In this document: positions 13,301-25,612 of the stretch, one piece after another | Layout of the letters: every line of letters begins with the position of its first letter | Numbering within the stretch: the stretch's first letter is position 1 | Assembly: GCA_902729315.2 (NCBI GenBank) | Contig: LR746269.1 | Span: 3,110,001-3,174,000, forward strand | Direction: 5' to 3' | Length of the DNA: 64,000 nt | Source: Spirodela intermedia | Taxonomy: Eukaryota > Streptophyta > Magnoliopsida > Alismatales > Araceae | The notes under the pieces: model-generated | Databases searched by the model: none | The model's input: only the letters and a program-made list of their open reading frames with translations | What the model was told of the DNA's origin: nothing | Translations under genes and position numbers: made by a program

Positions 13301-16300
13301 ACGTCACTTCGTTGTCTCTTCTATTCCCTAATGGATTAATTTAAAGTACTGTTATCTTTTTTGACTGTAGCATGTAGAATTGGAGGCATCCAATTCTAGG
13401 TTCAACGCACTTTGGAAGGATAGTTATGGTTCAGAAGGCAGTCTAGGAAGTGTTGAAGCTGAAACTGGTGACTTTGCTCTAGAAACTGGCTATCATCATG
13501 ATTCAGAAAATGGCCACACTTTAGAAACTAAGAGAAAAGTTAGAAAATCAAAAGGAAAGAATCCAAAAACTAATGGAATTGAAAGTAATATGCTTGATGA
13601 TGATGTAAGAGAGGCATGTAGTGGTACTGAGGAAGGACCCAGCAATCGAGGCTCAAAGGCTGAAATTGATTCAGAGGTGTCTGATCGGAAAATAGCTCAA
13701 TCTTTTCAAGGTCCAAGAAAGAGAAATAGACAACTCTTCTCTGGAGGTACGCTGCTACCCATCTTGATTTGCTACAGTTTGAATGCTCCAGTAGTGATAG
13801 GCATTCACTTAGGTGGTTGAATTCTTTTTGCCTTTCTTCTGTTGGTAATTTAGCATGATTAAGTTTAACAAGAATCGACTAGGCATTTTCAAACTTAGTA
13901 TTGCTTTCAATTGTCCATCATTATTAAGCTACTCATTATAAGTGAGAAAATACAACTATGCGAATAAATTTTTCCTTTCAAATGATGAAGGCGTAAGCAG
14001 AGGATGAACTACATAAGGTAGATCTTAGTTAGATAAATCTTATAATGAAGTAGATCATTACTTTGTTTTGAATCATTGTTTTCTACCATATTTAAGTGGC
14101 AGACATTTTCATGCTTGTTTGAAGGTATTACATTTTATATCCAACTTATATGCACTTTTATGTCTCGGGCTTGGGAGTCTTTTTTCTACTTTTTGACATG
14201 GTTTATGTATTTGTTCCAATTCCACCTAGTTGAATGACCTGAGAGCGGCCGTAAAATCTTATTCAATAGATTGTGATAATATGCCCAGAAGTTATATGGA
14301 TACGTTATAAATAGTTTGAGTAGTGAAGGGATAAATATGCACAATTTTAAATACAAGAAGTCTTTTTTCTTTCTTCATCCTTGATTCCATTCACAGAAGG
14401 TGAAGTGAAGTACAGTGGAGGTTGTGAGAGGTGTGACTATCAGAGGGAAAATTAATGGATACATTGGCGTGTGATGAAAGCTGTGGAGTTATACTAAAAA
14501 TAGGAACATATGAAAAGAGAAGGCTAAGTTGAAGTGGGCAGTGGATGAAATGTCTACGGCATGTTCTCTTCCTCTTTTTAATCTTTTTCTCCACTTTTTC
14601 ATCTTCGGACTGTATGTAGCTGGCTTCTTTAGGCTTAGGAAGAATTGACCTGTAGATGTTTCTCATGTAATGGTTCATATGTCTCAGTGAGCAATTGTAA
14701 TCCTGAGATGGTCTAAGTTCTTTCAATGTTGAACTAACTTTATGTACCCCATTTTCTGTTGGCTGAAATATATACAACCCCAATAGAAATGAAATTATTT
14801 TTAAATATTTTCATGCACATAGTTTTATCTTTGTAGACATTATGATTAGAGGAAGGAAAAACACGTAGAAAGAGTAGGTGTAGAAACGGTGGAGAATAAC
14901 TTTCTCATACCTTCTACAATCCCTGAGGCTAATAATAGATCTTATTCCAACAGAGTATGTGCCAAATGATCCCACAAACGTCCAATAGCAAGCAGGCACA
15001 ACAACAAAATAGTTATTCCTCAACAATCATCCTCAAGCATAAATGTCATGCATGCTTAGCTTGCTTCATGTAGAGTTTAATTAATCTCTGCTTGATAAAA
15101 TATCAGCCTATCTCAATGTCTTTGTTTCTATCGTCCTGGATAGGGTTGTTACAAATAGTGGAAGCTAGATCAATTCTATTATACAATGTGCCATGGTTTT
15201 ACTCTCCACTTGAACAGTAATGTTAACGCGAGCTCTTTCCATTTCGAAAATAAAACGTTTCTGCTTAATTTCTGCTTGTGCTGGAAGGAAAAATGGCACT
15301 CAATCATTACTGGGTGAATCTTATTATTTAACTTTTTCACCCTTTTATCACTTTTGAGACATAATTGATCCATTCTCAATAGAAAATGGTACATCTTATT
15401 CATTCGACAAAATTCGTAACCATGTATTGAAGAAGTTTGCTAGAATGTTTCTGTTCAAATACATTGATTTGATATTTTTTTGATACTGCAGATGAAAGTA
15501 CTGCATTGGACGCTCTACAGACTCTGGCAGATTTATCATTTAATATTTTGCTACCAGGCTCTGCCGTTGAATCTGGTATGTCCTCCTACAGAAGCAAAAT
15601 GCATTCATGTAATTTCAATTTAAAATAAAAAGATGGTTATTGAGATCCACATTGAGGGTAATTTCCTATGGTGTTCATTTCTTTACCTTGTCAGTATTTT
15701 ATTTATGTTTTACCTTTTCTTTTCGAGCTTTTCAATTGTTGACGTCTTGTTGACATGATTAAACATCATTTCAACAGAAACAGACCTCCACTATTCTATG
15801 AATGACGTTTCGTTTTTATTTATTTCCTGGGTTTTCCGCGTTTACCTGGGATTTAGTTTTTACTTTCTGTTCTACTATTTGTTCAAGTGATGCTGATTTT
15901 ATTTTTTTCCTGGATTCTCCACGTTGACCTGGGATTTAGTTTTTACTTTCTGTTCTACCATTTGTTCATTAGATGCTTACTGGTGAATGGAACAATCTAA
16001 ATTTAATAATCATAGCTTTTTCTTCTTTCCATGTAATAAGCATTTGCCCCTAGAATTGATATTATCCAACCTCTTATATTTTCAAACGTGTATCAGAGTC
16101 ATCTGTCCAGCCCAAAGAGGATAAGAAAAGTGTTGATGTCGTTGAAAAGTTTGCTCTGCCCGAGGTGACTACGAAAGGCAGGAAAGATAAAACCAAAGTC
16201 TCAAACAAGAAGGTTGGTCCTTTATTTAGTACACGAAAAACCTCCAAACAAAGGGAATTATCTCCAGATGCAAAAATTTCTTCAGAAGCAAAGAATACAA

Positions 16301-19300
16301 ATCATCAGCCTGTTCGCAGAATTCGGAAGAAACCACTAAAGCCTGGGCTTGCCAAAGTAAGGGAAACGTAGCTAATAATTTGTCCGAAAGTTTTTTATCG
16401 TACAATAGCAGCGCCTAAAATGTCACATTTTGATCATGGCTAACTTATTTATTTCGCGGCAGAATCCAAAAGATGAAGAAAATGAAGATACTTGTCCAAC
16501 TGAATCTCCAGTACAAGAGGTACCTTGATGTTTTTTCATTTGCTTTCTTTCTTGGATTTCTTTTAGTAAATTGTCTTTTCTATGTAAATTTATAGGGGGC
16601 TCTATAAGGATTTTTTATTTAATGAAATTTGTGCACAACGTTGTTTCTGCTTGTTATATGCCTTATATGCTTTGTAATCAGGACGTAATTTAATTGAATG
16701 TGTTCTCAACGCATACTGTGTCTGAACCGTTGATGTGTAAAATTCTGATTATTGATATTGTAAACGTTTATCACTATCGTGGTTCAATCCAATTTCTTTC
16801 TGGTTCATAAACTCCAGATCTGCATTCATCTGTAATGTGTAATGGGAATTATTTTCCTAAGATAAATGCCTGTACGCATCAAATTGATTGATTTTGATGC
16901 ACGTGAATGTTTAATAGTCCTTTTAGGTGAAAGTTTCTCTGCCTGTCCAATACATACACACATTCAATCGAAAAACATATTTCTCTTGTGTGTTAGTATT
17001 CTGCTCTTGGTGTCCGGATATAGGAACGCTATTCGCCATAGTTTTACTATGCACTTTTTTATTTGACCCTGACAAAGTTTGTTGTAATATTATTACCATT
17101 ATCGTGAGGTGAAACCATTAAATTTCCCTTAGCTGATACCAAACTGATAACAAATCACTTTCTGCTGCCTATGGTAGTTTTAGTCATTCCTTTCTCTTTG
17201 TGTATTAACCATGGTAACATTATTGCTTATTCGATCTTTACATTCATATCAATGCCTTGATTTACTTCCAGGTCCTATCTGTTTGTCTGAACTTTATTTT
17301 TTGTCCTGTAATCAGAAACCTTACCTACCACTTAGAAGCAAAAAATCCGCTTGAACAGGTCTAGCCATCGAAAGCAGTATGTTTTGATTGTGAATACATG
17401 ACGTCACATATCTGTGTGCTAAAATATCCATTCCCATTCCCAAAGATCAATGCTTTATGCTACTTGCTATCCCATTTCTATGTTAAGCATTCTCTTGGGA
17501 CTCTAAATCATTTGAAACTTATTTCAGGTATAAACGGAATCTGAAAAATTAATTTCTAAAAGTTTATGTGATTGATTCAGAACTTAAATATCTGTCGCAT
17601 GTACATCCGCTGCTGATGCTGGAATGCATGTTTATCCTACTATTGCAGTTTTATTGGGTACTTCTCATGGATCCTTCGGCCAAATTAACATTGCCCAGTT
17701 TTTGTCTTACTAAAGGAAAAAGAAATGTTCCTTTCACAGCTTTAATGCCAATACTGTGGTCTGGGTCATTTAATGCCTATCATCGTCTTACCAGACCGGA
17801 GTCTTCTCTTTTCATGTTGCCTTTGTACAAAGTATTCTACTAAACATGAATAAAAAATTGTGATTTTTTTTTATATTGAGAAATTATCCATTTTAATTCT
17901 CACCGCTAAATCTGAGTTATTCTGGATGAGCTTATGTGTGGTATGACATCTTCATGAAACGCGGTTTTGCCTTGGTAACTTTTGTGGCTCATTTCTGCGG
18001 TCCTGATATCCTTTTCTTTTGTCATGATTTATTGGTTGCTAGCTCTGTAGTTTCCATTATTTATTCTTAGCTGGACTCATTTTTACTTCCAGGTGATAGT
18101 TGAAGAATCAAAGAAGTCCAGTGGTAAAGTGAAAGGTGGCCCTCATGTTCCAAGTCAGAAATTGACAAAAATGGTTAAAAGTCTGGAGCCAGCTTCCTCA
18201 GGCTCTGAAATATCACGGAAACTGACGGATGAGCACGAATCTATCAGCCAAATTCCCGAAGAAAGCAAGGTTATCTTGATCAGTAAACGGAGAAATCGGC
18301 GTAAAATGACTTTGCAGAGAGCATTAGTGCAGGAGTTGAAGCCTTCTGCACTTGTTCAAGAGGACCATTCTGACATATATGTTCATGCAGCCAGTGACAA
18401 AGCTATTGATGTCAAGGCGAGATATTTTTCATTTTCTGTTTGCATAATCCAACAATTTTGTGAGTTTACTAATGCTAAGTTTATGGTGGTGCAGGCAAAG
18501 CTTTCACACTGCCTGTCGTCTCCTTTGTTGCGTAGATGGTGTATGTTTGAATGGTTTTACAGTGCTATTGATTACCCTTGGTTTGCTAAAAGTGAATTTG
18601 TTGAGTACTTGGATCATGTTGGATTGGGCCATGTGCCTAGGTTAACTCGGGTGGAATGGGGTGTCATACGAAGGTAATTTTACCTTATGAGCTAGAACTT
18701 TTGATTACTTTTGTCGTAACAATTTTTTTTTCTCACGTTCCATTTTCTTGATATTTCTGTATGAACAGTTCTCTTGGGAAACCTAGAAGGTTGTCAGGGC
18801 AATTTCTTAACGAAGAAAGGGACAAACTGGAGCAGTACCGTGAGTCAGTGAGAATACATTATACTGAGCTACGAGGTGGTATTAGGGAAGGGCTTCCTAC
18901 AGATTTAGCTCGGCCGTTGTCTGTTGGGCAGCGTGTAATTGCATGCCATCCAAAGACAAGAGAGATTCATGATGGAAGTATTTTGACTGTTGATCGGAGC
19001 AGGTGTAGGGTTCAGTTTGATCGCCCTGAGCTAGGTGTCGAATTCGTGATGGTAAGAGATCTACTTGCATTTGTCTCCTAGAGCTTTTTTTTACTGATGG
19101 GTTATTAAAGTACATATCAGATGATTTTCTTATGAATTTGGTCATTTTATCTTGGATGGCTATGTTCAAGATATTTTGCCTGATCTGTGTCTGAATCATG
19201 CTATATGGATTGATCAGAGTTGGCTCATGGTAGTCTGTACTCAATAAATATATCAAATAGATGGTGGTAAAGCCGTACATAATATCTTTTGTGGATCATT

Positions 19301-22300
19301 ATTTTTGCCTATTTTGCTTTTATACTCAATTTCATTAGTATTAGTTTCGTCTGTTTGTTCTATATACACATACTTAGATTATAGTAAATCTGCTCAACAC
19401 TTGATTGAAATTGAAAGAATTGAAAGAAAGGAAAATTGAATTTTAATGTTTATATGGTTGGCTTTAGCTTGTGGATCTTTTTTTTCTGATAGGGAATTTG
19501 GTCCAACTTGTGCGCTGTGCTTTTATGATTGGATTGATACCCTCAAAGTTTTCTTCTGAAACAAAACTGAAGATATTTCAAAAGTTGCAGGGATACTCGC
19601 ATTTTTTTTTAATTGAAAGAAATGATAGGAAGATAAGAGGATTTGAAAATAACTTTAGCACCCCATTCCCATTTTCCTCACTTTTCTGTTAAAGCGTCAT
19701 GGCCTCAAGTGACAGATAAGAGGAAGTTGACGAGATAGAAAGAATATGAACAGTCCGTGTAAAGGTTTACTTGATGTTGATGTGTTCTGGTCATCTGAAC
19801 TGTGCGCCATTGGACAAAAATCTTGAGATATAAGCAGGAAGGAGTAAATGATGTGCAAGGAAAGATGTTACCAACAAAGTAGGTGAAATGCCCAGATGTT
19901 TCCTGATGATGTTACTTAACTGGACTCGAAATGACAGTTTTCCAGGGTTCATTTTTAGTAATATCCCATTTTTATTTAGGAATAATTAGTATCGTGGAGA
20001 ATTATTTAGTAATATCCCATTTTTATTTAGGAATAATTAGTATCGTGGAGAATTATAGATTGACACTTCTATCAAATAGAAAACAGATTCCATGTATTCA
20101 CAAGTTTTATTGCCTTCGCTTTGGTTATTTTGACTATTGTAGCTAGACTGATCTCCTGAAGCATGGTTTCAACTTGGGTTTGACATGTCTTTCCATTTGG
20201 GTTTCAGGGTAATATTTTCAATTCTCTTTTGTCGTTTCAAAGAGTGAATTGCGGAATGGCTGGTCGTAATTTATTTCGTTTTATTTTTGTATGTATCTAT
20301 TTTCTGCTTTTCTTATATTCCATTTTAGTTTGTATTGATCACACTTTTTTTCAGGATATTGATTGCATGCCATTAAATCCATCAGAAAATATGCCAGATG
20401 CTCTTAGAAGGAAGAATCTTGTGGTGGACAAAATCTCTGAAGCTTTTTATGAGACAAAACAATTCTCTCAACCACAGGACCGGAGATTTGGAGAGTCTTT
20501 GAGACTTCTTTCTGGTGAAAATGTGGAAAATGCAGAAGGGATCTGCAATGTTTCTTCATCCAATTATCCAATGAGTACCTTGATGAAGCAGGCAAATGTT
20601 AGATAAATTTTTTATTTAGTTTATTTGTCAGAAACATTTAGGAATACTGCTCGTTAACCTTCCCTTACACTAAAATACTTGCTCGCAGGGAGACACTATT
20701 GATGCTATTGCCGTAGCTAAAGCTGCTGCAAATGAAGTTGTTGTTGCCGCACAACAAGCAATGTACGCACAGCCGTGTACATTAGCGCAGATCCAAGCAA
20801 GGGAGGCCGATATAAGAGCTCTTGCTGAATTGACGCGTGCTCTTGATAAGAAAGTACGTGCTGGATGCTTTTATGTTGATGTAAAAAATGGATTCAAGAC
20901 TATTGATACCTGCGACACATCCTAATTGTTGCTGACGACAATAACATTTCGCGCCATATTTTCTAGTTTTCTATTTTATAGCTGTTAACACTATCGGGCT
21001 GTCTAACTCTAGCAATTGAGTAGGAGTGGAGTAGCCCTGTCATTAGAATCACAGTTTTACTCATCATTGTTTTTAAACACTAGTATGAATCTTTTAAACC
21101 TTGTCTCATTTTTCGGTATCGGTTCTTCGCTGATGTTTTTATTTAAGTTGTTATGTTTCATTCGCAACATCAGCTGTCATATGTTAACCTTCTACTTGAT
21201 GCATTAGTAAGCAAGATGAATGAATCATTGCAGGAAGCATTATTGATAGAACTCAGGAACATGAATGAGGAAGTATCGGCAAAACAGAGGGGAGGAGAAT
21301 CCATCAAAGAGTTCGAGCATTTCAGGAAGCAATATGCCATGGTTCTCTTACAACTTAGAGACGCCAATGACCAGGAAAGTTGCATCCATGGGGACGAAAG
21401 TTTGGTTTGGTCTTAGACCAACAGTATTTTACTTTCTAGCTCCTACATGGTAATTCCCGATCATAAATAAGGCTGCATTTTCTTAATTTCAGGTTGCCGC
21501 CGCTCTAGTTTTCCTAAGGCAGCGGAACACCTACCAAGGAAATGCAGCACCTTCATGGCCGAAGCCCTCGGAGAACTCAGTGGGGCCCACAGGAAACCAA
21601 GGCTCCCTCGGTCATTCATCATTTCCATGTCAGGACCCTGGAACTCATGTGCTGGACATCATTGAAGGCTCTAGACGAAAAGCAAAGGCGATGGTTGATA
21701 TTGCCATGACGGTAATACTCATTCTTCATAATTGGTACTACTCTCATAAATCATGCTTAGAAGGAGAAAACAGATAATCTATTCAAATTTAGTCCCATTG
21801 ATTAGGGCTGCCCAACCCCCAATGCCTCTACTGGTGGGGTCAATGATATGCTATGGGGACACGTGTCGCATAAAATCGGTTCTGTTGTCTAGTTGACGAA
21901 CTTTCTTCCCTGAAATATTTTACGTCTTGAAGGAAATTCTCCCTTTGCTATCTCGTGGTTCTCTGGAGCTTTCATGTCATCTCATATAGCCTTCAAAGAC
22001 TCGTGCTCGGATCATATCCCACCAGTTTCGATCAGACATTTCTCGTGTTGTCCTCTCAAGATCGGTTTCCACCTCGACATCTGTCGTGGGCAGTTTCCAC
22101 TTAAGTTCCATTCTTCTTTTAAAATTCCACTGTCTCTCTTTGCGCATTTCATCCTGTCTTGACGTGCATTTCAGGCAATGTCCTCGATCAAAGAGGGCGA
22201 AGATGCCTTCGCCCGAATAGGAGAAGCCCTGGATTCTGCAAAGGTGTGGCAATCTGGTGCTGATCCCAGCGTCTTCTCGGCAAAATCTGTGCCGCTTCTC

Positions 22301-23222
22301 GAGTCAGCCGGGCGTGGCGGCTCTGCATTCCAGGATCAAGCCGTCAAACTGGAGCCCTCAGCCTTGCAGGCTTCCAGTCCGAAGCCAAATTCGTCCTCCA
22401 ATGGTGCCGAGAGCTGGGTCCCCAATGAACTGATATCATCATGTGTCGCCACTCTGCTTATGATCCAGGTAAAGTGAACACTTTTCAGTACAGCATCATT
22501 TTGAATGATTCCGGGAACCCGTTTGAGACCATGAATCTTGTTGTTTACTACCATCATCTTTGTGCTTTTCCTCCATCCGTGCTATATCTGAAAACAGCAT
22601 ATATATATATATATATATATATATTCAGATGTAGCCTTTGAAATGTTCCATTCAAGGTAAGTTCTCTCTCTCTGGACAGTGAATCTGTTCTAGAACCAGT
22701 CATCCCATAAATAAATGGAGAGCTTACCAGATGGGGAAAGTCCGAGCATTCGTGTTGAGCTGTTAGCCTCACTGAAAACATACACTGGTTTCTAGGAGGC
22801 TTCAAGATCCATGTTGAATCCCACGGGGAGAGAAGATCGAAAACCCAATGAATCAAACGGAATGGAACGCCCTGAGAAACATTCACTTAGTTCCCTGGTC
22901 TTACTGAGATTTTCTTCTTTCTTACCTTTTCTACTCCTTCCGACGATGATTTTTCTTCTTCTTCTTCTTTCTTTCTTTTGATTCTGAGTCTGATTCTGAT
23001 TCTTTTCATCTGTAGACATGCACCGAAAGACAGGATCCCCCAGCCGAGGTGGCCCAGATCCTGGACTCTGCAGTCACGACACTGGAGCCTTGCTGCCCAC
23101 AGAACCTCCCAATCTACAGGGAGATCGAGGTGTTCATGGGCATTGTGAAGAACCAGATGCTGGCCAAAGTCCCCACTCTCACCAGCTCCCTTCCCCCTTC
23201 CTCGGAGCTCCCCATCCTATAA
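4380..23222 (+). CDS. ALY: ALWAYS EARLY (ALY)/LIN-9-type chromatin regulator, 19 coding exons
   Basis: This is a LIN-9/Mip130 homologue, a DNA-associated subunit of plant DREAM/MuvB-like complexes that control cell-cycle and developmental genes in the nucleus. Coding exons: 4380-4481, 6113-6211, 6478-6540, 7665-7742, 11220-11412, 13037-13290, 13371-13746, 15492-15575, 16097-16356, 16463-16519, 18093-18416, 18495-18673, 18769-19051, 20355-20591, 20689-20853, 21234-21374, 21493-21711, 22175-22468, 23016-23222. All phases agree and give 1204 residues, somewhat longer than Arabidopsis ALY proteins. Residues ~44-90 form a SANT/Myb domain ([20 protein letters not shown]), followed by [20 protein letters not shown]. 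Basic, Lys/Ser-rich disordered sequence runs from ~115 to 630. The DIRP domain starts at ~631 ([14 protein letters not shown], then [12 protein letters not shown]). The C-terminal helical part carries LRQRNTYQ and [13 protein letters not shown]. The start is the first ATG after the leader acceptor (MAPTRKPR). Introns 11, 14 and 16 need non-GT donors (18417, 20592, 21375). Exon limits are inferred without transcripts. Confidence 0.92.
8729..9770 (-). pseudogene. Broken Ty1/copia gag in ALY intron 5 (antisense)
   Basis: The minus strand encodes a copia-type Gag in two open pieces. The first, 9770-9459, contains [18 protein letters not shown] and ends at GTMIPQIT. The second, below 9292, contains ELDYYLSLD and [17 protein letters not shown]. 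Between them the frame still reads as Gag ([20 protein letters not shown]) but has stop codons. A zinc knuckle follows: [14 protein letters not shown], the CX2CX4HX4C pattern. No protease, integrase or reverse transcriptase follows, so the element is truncated and dead. It lies wholly inside the ALY-type gene's 3.5-kb fifth intron, on the opposite strand. The family assignment is from motifs. Confidence 0.85.
10041..10228 (-). mobile_element. Probable 5' LTR of the copia remnant
   Basis: Read on the minus strand, the segment starts TGTAG and ends CTACA. It contains a TATAAATA box (about 10159-10166) and an AATAAAGG polyadenylation-like signal. Directly after its end comes TGGTATCG (minus strand, 10033-10040), resembling the initiator-methionine tRNA primer-binding site TGGTATCA. 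The gag remnant follows at the expected side. No second LTR copy is seen beyond the gag end, so target duplications cannot be checked. A 188-bp LTR is short for copia; the outer boundary at 10228 is the least certain part. Confidence 0.55.
18417..18494 (+). other. 78-nt in-frame, stop-free intron with GC donor (ALY intron 11)
   Basis: The exon ends AAG and the next bases are GCGAGA; the acceptor is TGGTGCAG at 18494. The 78 nt are divisible by three and have no stop codon, so retention would insert 26 residues (starting ARYFSFSVC) just before the DIRP domain. Calling it an intron rests on the compact family join to KLSHCLSSP and on the good acceptor. Confidence 0.6.
19954..20055. repeat. Perfect tandem duplication, 2 x 51 bp
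   Basis: Copies at 19954-20004 and 20005-20055 are identical, starting TTTAGTAATATCCC and ending GTGGAGAATTA. The duplication lies in the ALY intron between exons 13 and 14. Perfect identity in noncoding DNA suggests a recent event, or an assembly duplication. Confidence 0.9.
20592..20688 (+). other. GC-AG intron (ALY intron 14)
   Basis: The donor is CAG|GCAAAT, close to the usual GC-AG consensus (AG|GCAAGT). Reading on without splicing hits a stop after MKQANVR. The acceptor GCTCGCAG at 20688 joins in phase 0 to [18 protein letters not shown] site six bases downstream is a weaker alternative that would add Ala-Asn. Confidence 0.7.
21375..21492 (+). other. Candidate GA-AG intron (ALY intron 16)
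   Basis: The exon ends LRDANDQ and the next bases are GAAAGT, so the junction is CAG|GAAAGT. This is the ideal donor CAG|GTAAGT with T changed to A at +2. The acceptor TTAATTTCAG (to 21492) joins in phase 0 to [15 protein letters not shown], which keeps the spacing expected of the family (NEQ followed by Val). The only nearby in-phase GT alternative (TTG|GTTTGG, 21405) is a poor donor and would add ten residues. It could be a true GA-AG intron, a splice-killing allele or a base error. Confidence 0.6.
22599..22624. repeat. (AT)n microsatellite in ALY intron 18
   Basis: This is an AT tract of about 26 bp in the last intron. Confidence 0.9.
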
Positions 23223-23241
23223 CGTCTCACCTGGTAGATCC

Positions 23242-23280
<39 letters not shown>

Positions 23281-23658
23281 CTTTGCTTATCTTCTAGAGG
23301 GAGGGGGTTCAAAATATTCATATCCAATAAAAGCTGGGGAGCTCCCTGGTGCAACCCCCCCCCCTCTCTCTCTGTCTCTCTCTCCCCTCGGCGTCTATTC
23401 CATGCGACCCCGCCCTTACAAGTGGTCGACAGTGATAATGATGATGCTGATGTTGAGAAATGTGTGTATAAAATGATGGCTTCTAGGGTAATCATGCACA
23501 GGGTTTTCCTCAGAGCCGAGTTTTGATCTGCCAGAAGATGTCCGTTGTGAAGGGGAGAACAGGACTGAGCCCTCATTGCAGGCCGATCCTTCAGGCAGGA
23601 GAGTCCCTTTAAAGACCTCGGCATCTTGCCGATGGTCTCATCTCTGGGTCTGTTCAAG

Positions 23659-23713
<55 letters not shown>

Positions 23714-24779
23714 GCTCTATTATATATATAGTGTAAGCATTGAAGAGCTGGGTATTGTTCATAGCCTCTCATCTTTCATTTTCTGTATAATGGGCCTATG
23801 CGGCTGTTTAGGCTTTGGCCCGAGTCTAGTAGAGCCCTATAGCTTCGAGAGCTTGGTGTTGCAGACGGCCTCTCCTCTGTGTCCCCTTTCTCTCTATCTC
23901 TCTCTAGCTAGCTCTACTTATATGCATCCTACATAAATATGCATGTATATACAATGAGTCCATTAGACGGAGTCTACTTCTTAGGGCTTTCTCTCCAAAG
24001 TTCTGAGTCCGTAAAGCCCAGTGGCTCTTTGCTCTCGGCCACCCCGTTGACCTAAAGAAAACAGCACCAAACTGGTAAAGAAATGGAAGCCTAAAATGAT
24101 CCGGATTGCAGTCGCAGGGAGTTTACTTCTGCGCTGTTCTTCCCCCGCCGTATTATGAGATAATCTTCGATTAGGGTATTTATTTTCCTACTAAAATTCA
24201 TGGGTGGCAAAGGGTAATACTGTTCGGTCCTAGTTCTTGAGAGGGAGAGAGAGAGAGAGAGAGAGAGAGGTAGAGAGATCCAGGAAATACTAAAGGTTGG
24301 TACAATCAAAGAAGAATCTGGGGATTCAGCCCTGGGGAAGCTCGCTCATCGTAGTCAATAAAAAGCCATGCAAGCTCTCATTTGGTCGACTGCAAGACGA
24401 TGCTCGCACTTAAATTATTTAGTGAGGAGATTTAAAGAAGGGATTAAAATTTTTATTGAACGAATGTGCTGCACAATAGAACCCATCAGAATAAAATCAA
24501 GATCAAATACAAAATGGGAATTTTGTCGTTTGTTCTGAGTGTTCATTAAGATCTCAGAATCATCCAAGGCGTCTTTTTTAATTTAAGGTTATGTTTTTAT
24601 GCATCAGAACTACGAAGAAAGCACGAAATATTTATCGCGAAAAAAATCGTCCATGTAAAATGAAGATGCGCAGGAGCCGACTATGTTGCGCAGTTTATTT
24701 TCTGTGTGATATTATTTGTATGCCTTCAAAATTTGCTAATCTATGCTCCTATAAATTCGTTTAAGTGAATCATCCACAC
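23223..24779. other. 3' flank of ALY with CT/GA tracts; no gene seen
   Basis: This is the probable 3'-UTR of the ALY-type gene, containing CT tracts (23246-23276 and 23660-23713), then a GA tract at 24245-24269. The rest is unstructured, AT-moderate DNA. No exon-like conserved peptide was recognised in any frame. Confidence 0.6.
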
Positions 24780-24799
24780 GCCTTCTCTCTCTCTTCCCC

Positions 24800-25060
24800 T
24801 CCCTACAGTCTCCCCTGTGTATATATAAACGTATACTCTCTCTCTCCCTCTAGCTTCTTTCTAGTGTAGATATGCGTGCCCACATCTCTCTCTCTTCTTC
24901 TTCTTCGCCCTCTCTACCGTCTTTCTAGTGCAGATAGGCGTACCCACATCTCTTTCTCTCTCTCTCTCACACACACACACACTCTCTCTTCTTCTCCCTC
25001 TATACAGTCTTTCCAGAGTGTAGATATGCGTACCCATAAATATCTCTTTCTCTCTACTCG
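24800..25060. repeat. Degenerate pyrimidine-rich minisatellite, about 3-4 copies
   Basis: A unit of the form TCTTTCTAGTGTAGATATGC, then GTACCCACATCTCT and a CT-rich tail, recurs near 24855, 24920 and 25010. A weaker copy lies near 24805. Spacing varies from about 45 to 90 bp because the CT (and one CA) tails differ in length. Confidence 0.7.
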
Positions 25061-25423
25061 TCGTGAGCCACGCGTTTGTAGTTTCTTACGCCTCTACCGA
25101 TCGACGCGTCCCTCTGCGGCGCACTCGATCCTTCTCCATCTGATTCCCACTCCACATTCGTTTCTACCAGAGGGAGGGAGGGGAGTGGGGAAGGAGAGAA
25201 GGGGATCTCTTGCACCAAGAGCCGCGCAGCGCGAGGCCATCATAACCAGCGCATCGGAGTGCAGGCTATCTGCTGCCTTGGTTGAATCCTCTTTCTTGCC
25301 TCGGGCTGCTGTCTCCTTCGTAGATACGCCTGCACCCCGTTGCGGTGTCATATGAGTTCGCTGCGCGGTCTTGAGCAAGGTTTCCCCTCCCTTTCGTATC
25401 CACAAAGAGAGAGAGAGGGGGGA

Positions 25424-25461
<38 letters not shown>

Positions 25462-25581
25462 TGAGTACATGGGGTAGGTAGATGGATAGCTATATCGAGT
25501 GATGGAGAGGATAGAGAAATGAGGTCAGTTCTTCCCTCGCAAAAGGCCCTTCTAGGACCAGAGGCAAAGGAGGTAGCGAGC

Positions 25582-25612
<31 letters not shown>

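Noticed and set aside
24876-25355. 159-codon frame rich in Ser/Leu/Arg/His
   Set aside because: It translates CT/CA microsatellites and a minisatellite; there is no conserved segment.
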